Of a stretch of DNA of 15,575 bases, positions 6,165 to 12,222 are shown piece after piece. This stretch comes from Candidatus Aenigmatarchaeota archaeon (GTDB lineage Archaea > Aenigmatarchaeota > Aenigmatarchaeia > QMZS01). Every line of letters starts with the position of its first letter. Position 1 is the first letter of the stretch. The notes below the pieces were generated by a model. It did no database searches, was not told where the DNA came from, and saw only the letters and a list, made by a program, of their open reading frames with translations. A program made the translations under genes and the position numbers. The stretch is taken from contig JAFGCN010000012.1 in NCBI GenBank assembly GCA_016932615.1, positions 1-15,575 of the forward strand, read 5' to 3'.

Positions 6165-6183
6165 TAATTAAAAAACAAAAAAT
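6165..6183 (-). terminator. T-rich terminator after tfb
   Basis: Just after the tfb stop, the reverse strand reads a run of Ts interrupted by one G (TTTTTTGTTTTTT), followed by TAATTAA. Archaeal transcription commonly terminates at such U-tracts without a hairpin. Confidence 0.5.
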
Positions 6184-6188
6184 CGGGA

Positions 6189-7136
6189 CTATTCATCCCT
6201 TCCGTCCAAAATTTTCAGCCGTTTGTCCACTTCTTCTTCTAGGCCAAGGGTTCTGGCTATGTCTTTGCACCTGTTTCTGATGGTGACCTCGGTTACGCCT
6301 ATTGCGTCAGCGATCTTCCTCTGCGGTATGAACTGGCTGTTCATGATCGCGGCAATGTAGAGCGCTGCAGCGGCGACGCCGATTGGGCCTTTGCCTGAGA
6401 TGTCCTCCTGAAGGTTTAGTTTGTTCAGGTACTGTTTTGCAGTAACCTGCGTCTTGTCGTCAAGCTTCAAGATAGTGGCGCACCTGGGTACATAAGCAAT
6501 TGCCTTTGCAGGCAGAATCCTCAAACCGAGTTTTCTTGCGACATACCTGTAGGTCCTTCCCAAGTCCCTTTTGTCTACGCCTGAAACAGCGCAGATTTCG
6601 TTCATAAGACGGGGAGTGCCATACTCTCTGGAAAGAGCGTAAACAAGCGAGCCGATTACGGCTTCGATGCTCCTTCCCTTGACTAGCCCTTCTTCCAAGG
6701 CCTTCTCGTACATTGAGCTTACTTCCTCCTGAAGATTTCGGGGAAGGTTCAATGCCGAGGCAATTCTCTCAAGCTCCGCTAGCGCATATCCGAAGTTCCT
6801 GTCTTTTGAGGATACAAGCCGTTTTTGCCACTGCTTTATCCTGAAGTACTGTCCACGCTTACCGGCAGAAACTTTGAAAAGCTCTGCCTGGCTCTTGCCA
6901 ATCTCTGTTCCTATACCCTTGTCATGCCTCATTCTGGTAAGTGGTGCACCGGTTCTTGCTGATTTTTCAAGGTCTTCAGAGTCGAAGGCCCTCCAGTCCT
7001 GCTGTGTGTCAATCATTCCGTCGTTCAGGATGAGCCCGCATCTGGAGCAGATTTTTTCTCCCTTAAGAGAATCCTCCATTATCTCTTCAGATCCGCATTC
7101 TGGACAAGTTAACCCTGCTTCTTCCTTTATTCGCAT
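6189..7136 (-). CDS. tfb: transcription initiation factor TFB (TFIIB homologue)
   Basis: TFB bridges TBP-bound promoter DNA and RNA polymerase and sets the transcription start site. All domains are present in 315 residues: the N-terminal zinc ribbon (C11, C14, C30, C33 in CPECG...CSRCG), then the B-reader/linker (RAFDSEDLEKSARTGAPLTRMRHDKGIGTEIG, about 49-80). Two cyclin-like repeats follow at about 115-205 and 210-305; the second ends in a helix-turn-helix-like segment (KIADAIGVTEVTIRNRC) that contacts the BRE. The length and motif order are normal. The ATG at 7136 is chosen because the zinc ribbon starts 10 residues later. Its upstream region differs from its neighbours: the closest TATA-like elements lie 29-40 bases away and AAGGGGT sits about 10-16 bases before the start, so this mRNA may have a short leader. 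Confidence 0.96.
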   Translation of the reverse strand: MRIKEEAGLTCPECGSEEIMEDSLKGEKICSRCGLILNDGMIDTQQDWRAFDSEDLEKSARTGAPLTRMRHDKGIGTEIGKSQAELFKVSAGKRGQYFRIKQWQKRLVSSKDRNFGYALAELERIASALNLPRNLQEEVSSMYEKALEEGLVKGRSIEAVIGSLVYALSREYGTPRLMNEICAVSGVDKRDLGRTYRYVARKLGLRILPAKAIAYVPRCATILKLDDKTQVTAKQYLNKLNLQEDISGKGPIGVAAAALYIAAIMNSQFIPQRKIADAIGVTEVTIRNRCKDIARTLGLEEEVDKRLKILDGRDE

Positions 7137-7160
7137 AGTGCATTACCCCTTAGTAAGGAA

Positions 7161-7180
7161 ACTATATTCCTTTAAAAAGG
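7161..7180 (-). promoter_or_regulatory. candidate tfb promoter
   Basis: On the reverse strand CCTTTTTAAAGG and GAATATAGT lie about 25-44 bases before the tfb ATG. The first is a TATA-like palindrome and the second is nearer the expected spacing. Which one is used cannot be decided from the sequence. Confidence 0.35.
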
Positions 7181-7200
7181 CACTAAATAATAAGTAGAAT

Positions 7201-7285
7201 GATATATAAATACTTTTCGGTTCTGGAAAATATATACTTAAGGACAATTTCATTGAAAAACCCCTTTTGCCAACAAATATATACT
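7201..7285 (+). promoter_or_regulatory. tandem TATA-like elements upstream of the gene at 7305
   Basis: Three strong TATA-like elements occur in the tfb divergent gap: GATATATAAATAC (7201-7213), and two copies of the 11-base AAATATATACT (7228-7238 and 7275-7285, 47 bases apart). The last one is centred 25 bases before the ATG at 7305, the expected spacing for a leaderless start. The others could give longer leaders or act in reverse toward tfb. Confidence 0.5.
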
Positions 7286-7304
7286 GGAAGTGCGCTATAT
7301 GTAT

Positions 7305-7667
7305 ATGGCAGAGATAGGCGATGCAAGAGCCAGAGTGAAGGCAGATGCAGATGAGATATACTCGAACCTCAAAAGTAATCTTGAGAAAAATGGATGGAAC
7401 ATCACTCAGACAGAAAGTTATGACGCTACAGATGGGACAAAAGTTCGGACTGTTGTTGGGGTAAGCTCTCGTCTTGGGGGAAGTACTGTACTTTCGCTTG
7501 GATTTCAGGGCGTAAAGACCACTCCATTCTACGCCACAGTAAAAGAGAAAGATGGCGTAACAGAAGTTTACGCCCAGGGACTGGGTTCAGAGGATGTATT
7601 TAAGTTCGACTTTGGCAGGAACAAAAAGGTGGCTGAAAAAGTTGTGGCCTACGCAACCAGCAAATAG
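7305..7667 (+). CDS. hypothetical protein, 120 residues
   Basis: I do not recognise this family. The start could also be ATG 7299 or GTG 7290. ATG 7305 fits a leaderless transcript from the TATA-like element at 7275-7285 and gives MAEIGDARARV. The protein is soluble and alpha/beta. A first helix at about 10-30 (DADEIYSNLKSNLEKNG) is followed by probable strands (GWNITQTESYDA, TKVRTVVGVSS, STVLSLGFQG, FYATVKEKDGVTEVYAQG) and a C-terminal helix (NKKVAEKVVAYATSK). One long helix, several strands and a closing helix might suggest a small ligand-binding fold, but no motif confirms this. Strong tandem TATA-like sites suggest good expression. Confidence 0.75.
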   Translation: MAEIGDARARVKADADEIYSNLKSNLEKNGWNITQTESYDATDGTKVRTVVGVSSRLGGSTVLSLGFQGVKTTPFYATVKEKDGVTEVYAQGLGSEDVFKFDFGRNKKVAEKVVAYATSK

Positions 7668-7728
7668 GACAGATTTTAACTCGCTTTTGTTTTTGGCATT
7701 TTAATTGGCTGGAAGGCACGCTTTCTCT

Positions 7729-7740
7729 AATTTAATTTTG
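7729..7740 (+). promoter_or_regulatory. TATA-like element of the helicase gene
   Basis: AATTTAATTTTG is centred about 16-18 bases before the ATG at 7750 (context AATT-ATG). This favours 7750 over an in-frame TTG at 7705. Confidence 0.4.
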
Positions 7741-7749
7741 ACCACAATT

Positions 7750-9558
7750 ATGCTCAATTTTCCTTTCGAAACCAAGCGGCCTGGGCAGCAGGAGCTTATG
7801 GATAAGATTACAAGCTGCCTTGAAAACAAAAAACACCTCCTTGTGCATGCGCCAACAGGGATAGGAAAGACCGTCTCTGCCCTCTACCCAACGTTGAATT
7901 TTGCTAAAGAGAAGGGGCTGACGGTTTTTTACCTCACACCCCGCCACTCCCAGCACACAATTGCCCTTAATGCCCTGAAGAAAATGGGGGACGTAAAAGT
8001 CACGGACATGGTCGGAAAGCTGTGGCTTTGCAATTACCTTGGGGAGGACATGATCGGAAGCGACTTTCACGAGATATGCAATTTCCTGAAAAAAGACGGC
8101 AAATGCGCGTATTATAATAACGTCATCACCAAGGGAGAGCTTACGGAAAGCGCCCAGAAGAAAATTAATGCCCTTTCAGGCAGTATTCTGGCAGCAGATG
8201 AGCTAAAGGAGCAATGCGCAGGGCTCTGCCCTTATGAAATCTCGTGTTTCCTTGCGAGGAGAAGCGATGTCATAATTGGGGACTATTTTCATCTTTTCAA
8301 CCCATACATTGCCGACACATTTTTGGCAAAAATCAACAAAAAGCTCGAAAATTCCATAGTTATTGTTGACGAAGCCCACCAGCTGCCCTCAAGAGTAAGG
8401 GACCTCATCTCATCTAAGCTAACTGAGTATGTCCTGGACAAGGCAGCGCAGGAAGCAAAAGAATTCAAAAGCGCAATATATGGCGACATCATGGGACTTC
8501 AGTCAAGGATACACAACGAAATGCGCGTTCTCCTCGGCTTTTCGGAAGAGGCGTATCTTCAGAAAGACGACCTGAGCAATATCTTCAGGCAAGTTGGCGC
8601 TGAGTTCCTGGACGAGCTTAAGCTTGTCTCCGACCAGGCAAAGGAAGCGGGAAAGAAAAAGAGTTTTTGCGCTTCTCTTGCAAAATTCATCGAGGAGTGG
8701 ATAGCTTCTAACGACAGCTATGCTCGCGTCGCCAAGAGAGTCAAGGCGTACGGGGGCGACAGGTACGAAATCCGGCTCACCGCCCTCATGCCTTCTCTTG
8801 TTTCGGGTGGAGTGATTTCCGAAACCCACTCGACAATACTGATGTCGGCAACCCTCCAGCCGCTGAAGATGTACGGCGACTTGCTGGGGGTTCCAAACTA
8901 TGAGACCATTCTTCTTAGAAGCTCGTTTCCAAGGGAGAACCGCCTGAACATTATTGCGCCCATAGCCACCACAAGGTATGCTCAGAGGGGAGAAGACCAG
9001 TACAGGACATACGCTGGCGCTATAGAGAAAATATGCTCGAACCTCTCAGGAAATGTTGCTGCTTTTTTCCCTTCATACGCATTCATGCAGCAGGTGGAGC
9101 GCCTTCTAGACCACCAGCAGAAATTCATCGAGGACGCCGAGCAAAGCAAGGACCAGAAGGCAGTCCTCCTGAACCAATTTATCCTTTCCGATGGCGGCCT
9201 TCTCCTGGGCGTTCAGGGCGGCTCATTCGACCAGGGCATAGACTTTCCCAACAATGTCCTTAAAGGAGTTGTTATCGCAGGAATCTCCCTTGCCAAGCCC
9301 GACCTGGAGACAAAGAGCTTAATCGAGTGCTATGACAAGCAGTATGGAAAGGGAATGGAATACGGCTACCTCTACCCTGCAGTCCAGAAAGCAATCCAGG
9401 CAAGCGGGAGAGCAATAAGAAAGGAAAGCGACAAGGCAGTAATAGTGTACCTTGATGAGAGGTTCACCTGGTCAAACTACCGCCCTGTTTTTGCAGACCA
9501 CACTTTTGTCGTAAGCAAAGAGCCCTGGGAGAAACTGAAGGAGATGGAGTGGAATTAG
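7750..9558 (+). CDS. XPD/Rad3 (DinG-like) superfamily 2 DNA helicase
   Basis: This 602-residue ATP-dependent helicase has the motifs of the XPD/Rad3/DinG group: the Q-like FETKRPGQQELM (6-17), Walker A HAPTGIGKT (33-41), DEAH box (207-210), motif III SATLQPLKMYGDLLG (366-380), motif V GGSFDQGIDFPNN (490-502) and motif VI QASGRAIRK (550-558). Six cysteines between Walker A and DEAH (C94, C110, C119, C156, C160, C166) include the XPD-type 'C..LCPYE' element, so a 4Fe-4S cluster domain is very likely; which four bind iron is not certain. In archaea such enzymes unwind 5'-3' and are linked to repair. The protein is close to the usual archaeal XPD length. ATG 7750 is preferred because MLNFPFETKRPGQ is how the family begins and the TATA spacing fits. 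Confidence 0.9.
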   Translation: MLNFPFETKRPGQQELMDKITSCLENKKHLLVHAPTGIGKTVSALYPTLNFAKEKGLTVFYLTPRHSQHTIALNALKKMGDVKVTDMVGKLWLCNYLGEDMIGSDFHEICNFLKKDGKCAYYNNVITKGELTESAQKKINALSGSILAADELKEQCAGLCPYEISCFLARRSDVIIGDYFHLFNPYIADTFLAKINKKLENSIVIVDEAHQLPSRVRDLISSKLTEYVLDKAAQEAKEFKSAIYGDIMGLQSRIHNEMRVLLGFSEEAYLQKDDLSNIFRQVGAEFLDELKLVSDQAKEAGKKKSFCASLAKFIEEWIASNDSYARVAKRVKAYGGDRYEIRLTALMPSLVSGGVISETHSTILMSATLQPLKMYGDLLGVPNYETILLRSSFPRENRLNIIAPIATTRYAQRGEDQYRTYAGAIEKICSNLSGNVAAFFPSYAFMQQVERLLDHQQKFIEDAEQSKDQKAVLLNQFILSDGGLLLGVQGGSFDQGIDFPNNVLKGVVIAGISLAKPDLETKSLIECYDKQYGKGMEYGYLYPAVQKAIQASGRAIRKESDKAVIVYLDERFTWSNYRPVFADHTFVVSKEPWEKLKEMEWN

Positions 9559-9573
9559 CGGCCTAGCTTAAGC

Positions 9574-10635
9574 TCAATTACGGGCTTTCCTGCGGTATCC
9601 TTCATGGGGCTTGCAATCTTTTTCAAGCTGTGTGTCAAGCTTTTCGATTATGTCCTGAACAAGGTCAATAATCTTGTAGCCCTGGGCATGTGCATTTATC
9701 ACACGCCCGCCGGTAAGGATTTTGGAGTAAAGCTCATATATGTCCTTTCCCGGCTTTTGTGAGACCTGAAGGTGAAATTTGATTGCGCTCGGTTTGAATA
9801 TTTTCTGAGTCCTGTTTGCAAACATCTCTATTTCCTTCATGACCTGAGCGCCTTCAAAGGCGCTGACCTCTCCATCGCCCTGGTTTGCAAAGTCAAAGCC
9901 GACCAGCTCAAGCACCTCGTTTTTGCCTTCTTCCTTTTCTGACCTTAGGCCGGTAAGTATCGTTTTGGGGGTTATAATATAATCCTCGCAGACAAGATAG
10001 GATTTTTTGCCCAAAAGGTCCAGCGCCTCGGAAAGCTCGGTTTCAAGTGTTACTGCAGTAAACTTTTCGGTAACCGGCCGGACCTGTATGCTTTTCTCGG
10101 ATATTTTCTGCACGGCGAGAGTATTATCCTCCTTTGGTATAATCTGCCTTGCAAGCGAAAACAGGTCAATTCCTCCAACAAGCTCATCATTCTCGCTTAC
10201 AAGAATTGCGTCATTTGCTTTCAGAAGGTTTCTTGCGGTGCCAATGTCGCTTTCGAAAGGAATTACTTCGGCCTCGACAGAATATTCGCAGGCCTTTCCA
10301 TTTGGCTTTAAAAGCTTCAAAAAATCATTAAGTTCAATGACCCCCAGGTAAGCGCCATGCTCGAAAACAGGCAAAACAGGATACTCCATAAATGCCTCCA
10401 TGAGCTTTTCTTTTGCGGCATTTTTCTCGAGTTTGTTTGGCCTTTTCAGAAAGCCGGAAATTTTCGTTCCTGTGTCAAAATCCCTCACTACAAGGTCCCG
10501 TAAGTAAACCATTCCAATGTAATCCTTGCCGTCAAGAACCGGCAGGCCCAGGATACCCTTCATCCTTGGGGCTATCTTGCCGAAAGTATCTTCTGGGGAA
10601 GCTACTGGCGGCTTTTTGATGATTTCGCTTATCAT
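9574..10635 (-). CDS. four-CBS protein with a C-terminal S30AE/HPF-like domain
   Basis: This 353-residue fusion begins with four consecutive CBS modules, at about 1-55 (GLPVLDGKDYIGMVYLRDL), 58-110 (PVLPVFEHGAYLGVIELNDFLK), 118-166 (DAILVSENDELVGGIDLFSLA) and 178-230 (a degenerate SYLVCEDYIITPKTIL). CBS pairs commonly bind adenine nucleotides and sense energy state. Residues 240-345 then follow the layout of ribosome hibernation factors (HPF/RaiA): a helix (GAQVMKEIEMFANRTQKIF), strands (SAIKFHLQVSQK, IYELYSKILTGGRVINAHAQG) and the hallmark last helix YKIIDLVQDIIEKLDTQLEK, closely resembling HPF's 'aID...dKL.rQL.K'. The tail is basic. I infer a ribosome-binding factor gated by nucleotide levels. 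It is divergent from the gene at 10658, only 22 bases away. Confidence 0.78.
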   Translation of the reverse strand: MISEIIKKPPVASPEDTFGKIAPRMKGILGLPVLDGKDYIGMVYLRDLVVRDFDTGTKISGFLKRPNKLEKNAAKEKLMEAFMEYPVLPVFEHGAYLGVIELNDFLKLLKPNGKACEYSVEAEVIPFESDIGTARNLLKANDAILVSENDELVGGIDLFSLARQIIPKEDNTLAVQKISEKSIQVRPVTEKFTAVTLETELSEALDLLGKKSYLVCEDYIITPKTILTGLRSEKEEGKNEVLELVGFDFANQGDGEVSAFEGAQVMKEIEMFANRTQKIFKPSAIKFHLQVSQKPGKDIYELYSKILTGGRVINAHAQGYKIIDLVQDIIEKLDTQLEKDCKPHEGYRRKARN

Positions 10636-10661
10636 AAATGTAAGGAGTTATTAATTTATGT
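10627..10661. promoter_or_regulatory. compact overlapping divergent promoters
   Basis: Only 22 bases separate the two start codons. The TATA-like element for the forward gene (TTATCATAAATG, about 10629-10640) covers the reverse gene's start codon. The TATA-like element for the reverse gene (CATAAATTAATAA, 10648-10660 on the reverse strand) covers the forward gene's start codon. Each lies about 20-24 bases from the start it serves. Confidence 0.5.
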
Positions 10662-11119
10662 ATCGTTATCTTTTCGAAGAGACGTGCTTTGACAGGTCAT
10701 TTGATTCAGATACTCCCCTGGATAAGGAAAAGCAGGATAAGGTAAGGTTTATTATTGCACAGCGGCTTGGGCTGACCTATCGGGATATACGCCTCGTCTA
10801 TTACAAGACCCTCCCCGGGGGCGCGGAGGTCGAGTTTGAGGGGCGCTTACCGATAGACAAGAATTTTGAGTTCAGGGTTATTGTAACGCTTACGTCTTAT
10901 GACACAACCCTGGTGTCAATCAGGGCCACAGTTTCCCGCCTTGACCCGGTGTACCTAAGGGAGAAGCTAAACCTGTGCGAAAGCATTGTGGGAAACATGT
11001 TCAAGGAGTTTGTCAAAAAGTCATTCTACCACGACCTTTTTTCGGACTATATGAAGCAGTATGAGGAAGTAAGCAAGGGCATGTTCGAGGCAATAGAGCT
11101 TGTTTTTGAGGGCCAATAG
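10658..11119 (+). CDS. hypothetical protein, 153 residues
   Basis: I do not recognise this family. The protein is soluble with no signal peptide. After a polar N-terminus it has a helix (DKEKQDKVRFIIAQRLG, about 23-39), then probable strands (RDIRLVYYKTL, GGAEVEFEGRL, FEFRVIVTLTSYDTTLVSIRATVS, about 43-93). A long helical end runs from about 97 to 150 (VYLREKLNLCESIVGNMFKEFVKK, FSDYMKQYEEVSKGMFEAIEL). This strand-core plus helical-tail arrangement fits a small regulatory or binding domain but proves nothing. It shares a 22-base divergent control region with the CBS-HPF gene, so the two may be expressed under related conditions. Confidence 0.78.
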   Translation: MYRYLFEETCFDRSFDSDTPLDKEKQDKVRFIIAQRLGLTYRDIRLVYYKTLPGGAEVEFEGRLPIDKNFEFRVIVTLTSYDTTLVSIRATVSRLDPVYLREKLNLCESIVGNMFKEFVKKSFYHDLFSDYMKQYEEVSKGMFEAIELVFEGQ

Positions 11120-11156
11120 TCCGGCATTGCCTGCTTATGTTTCTTTGGGGTACCTA

Positions 11157-11168
11157 CTAAATATATTC
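11157..11168 (+). promoter_or_regulatory. TATA element of the gene at 11183
   Basis: CTAAATATATTC is centred about 21 bases before the ATG at 11183, which is preceded by GTTT. It lies in a 63-base gap. Confidence 0.55.
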
Positions 11169-11182
11169 TTCCCTTTTAGTTT

Positions 11183-12001
11183 ATGGATGAGTTATATGCC
11201 TTCCTGTTTGCAGGGCTTTTCATTATGTTCCTCTTGTTTGCCTTCTTTGGGGGGCCTGAAGTTTCGATTATCTCAGACTCAAAAACCTTCGGGGCTGACT
11301 CCTCCAAGGATTACAGGGCAGAGGATATTCTCTGGAAGGAAATCGACCTTGGCGACATAATTTCCGAGGAAAGGATTGTAAGGACTCAAGAGGTCTTTCA
11401 GGACCAGGTTTCTGTCCAGAACGGGTTTTTCTTCGGCTCTACCAATTACGCAAGAAAAATTGACCTGGACCCTTCAGTTGCCGAGAACCTTGAGGGGGCG
11501 GCAATAACATTTGATGTGGACGAGACTAACAATTACGGGGACCTCACAGTTACGCTTGACAACTCCACACTTTATCTTGACAGGTCTATCAGGGGAAGCT
11601 ACAGAGTAGACGTTTCAGGCATGCAAAAGACTTCGGTTGTTCATATCAGCACATCTTCTTCCGGATGGAGGGTCTGGGCACCTTCAAAATATGAGCTTTC
11701 CGATCTGGGGCTTGAGTATTCCTACCGAACACGGGAGGCCTCGGAGTATGAGTTTGACGTCCCGCACTATGTGTATAATTCCTTCTACAAGGGAGAATTG
11801 AAGTTTGACTCGGTGTACCCCGCAGACCTGGAAATATTCCTCAATGGCGCGTCTTTTTATAACGGGCGCGACTGCTCCGGCAGGACTAACATAAAGCTTT
11901 CAAGAAAAGACCTGGTGCCAGAGGAAAACACGATAAAGTTTGTTTCAGGCAGCGACTTCCGTCTCGAGGGAGCGAAGGTTTACCTGTATTACCAGAGCTA
12001 A
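11183..12001 (+). CDS. membrane-anchored extracytoplasmic protein, 272 residues
   Basis: I do not recognise this family. Residues 5-24 (YAFLFAGLFIMFLLFAFFGG) form one membrane segment with very few residues before it, so the remaining 245 residues are probably outside the cell on an uncleaved anchor. The external part is rich in alternating hydrophobic and polar residues typical of beta-sandwich domains (GAAITFDVDETNNYGDLTVTLDNSTLYLDRSI, TSVVHISTSSSGWRVWAP). It ends with a second probable beta module at 200-270 (GELKFDSVYPADLEIFLNGASFYNGRDCSG to VYLYYQS). It has one cysteine, unlike the cysteine-rich proteins encoded opposite. It converges on the surface operon with a 29-base gap, so it is a candidate partner of that system. 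Confidence 0.76.
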   Translation: MDELYAFLFAGLFIMFLLFAFFGGPEVSIISDSKTFGADSSKDYRAEDILWKEIDLGDIISEERIVRTQEVFQDQVSVQNGFFFGSTNYARKIDLDPSVAENLEGAAITFDVDETNNYGDLTVTLDNSTLYLDRSIRGSYRVDVSGMQKTSVVHISTSSSGWRVWAPSKYELSDLGLEYSYRTREASEYEFDVPHYVYNSFYKGELKFDSVYPADLEIFLNGASFYNGRDCSGRTNIKLSRKDLVPEENTIKFVSGSDFRLEGAKVYLYYQS

Positions 12002-12030
12002 TTTATTATTCATTTAGATTGTGGCATGGT

Positions 12031-12222
12031 CTAGCTTATCGTTGGGGCAATCAGCCCGATGCTTGACGCAATGGATTTTGCAAGCGCCACAGCATGTCCG
12101 CTTACCAGGACGGCAATTGATATAAGCACGACAAAAAGGATTAAAAGCAGCACAAGGTTTCTCGTAAGGTCATGCATTTCCCCTTTCATGTGGGGGGATT
12201 TGCCTTTATTTTCCATAATCAT
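12031..12222 (-). CDS. tiny single-pass membrane protein, 63 residues
   Basis: I do not recognise this family. Nineteen polar, Lys-rich residues precede one hydrophobic helix (LVLLLILFVVLISIAVLVSG, about 23-42). A short, probably amphipathic end follows (HAVALAKSIASSIGLIAPTIS). The start ATG at 12222 overlaps the stop of the upstream vWA gene by 4 bases (ATGA), typical of translational coupling; an in-frame ATG at 12216 is an alternative. It is the last gene of the reverse-strand surface operon. Its size and layout recall small pilin-like or assembly membrane subunits, but no pilin cleavage motif is clear. Confidence 0.68.
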   Translation of the reverse strand: MIMENKGKSPHMKGEMHDLTRNLVLLLILFVVLISIAVLVSGHAVALAKSIASSIGLIAPTIS

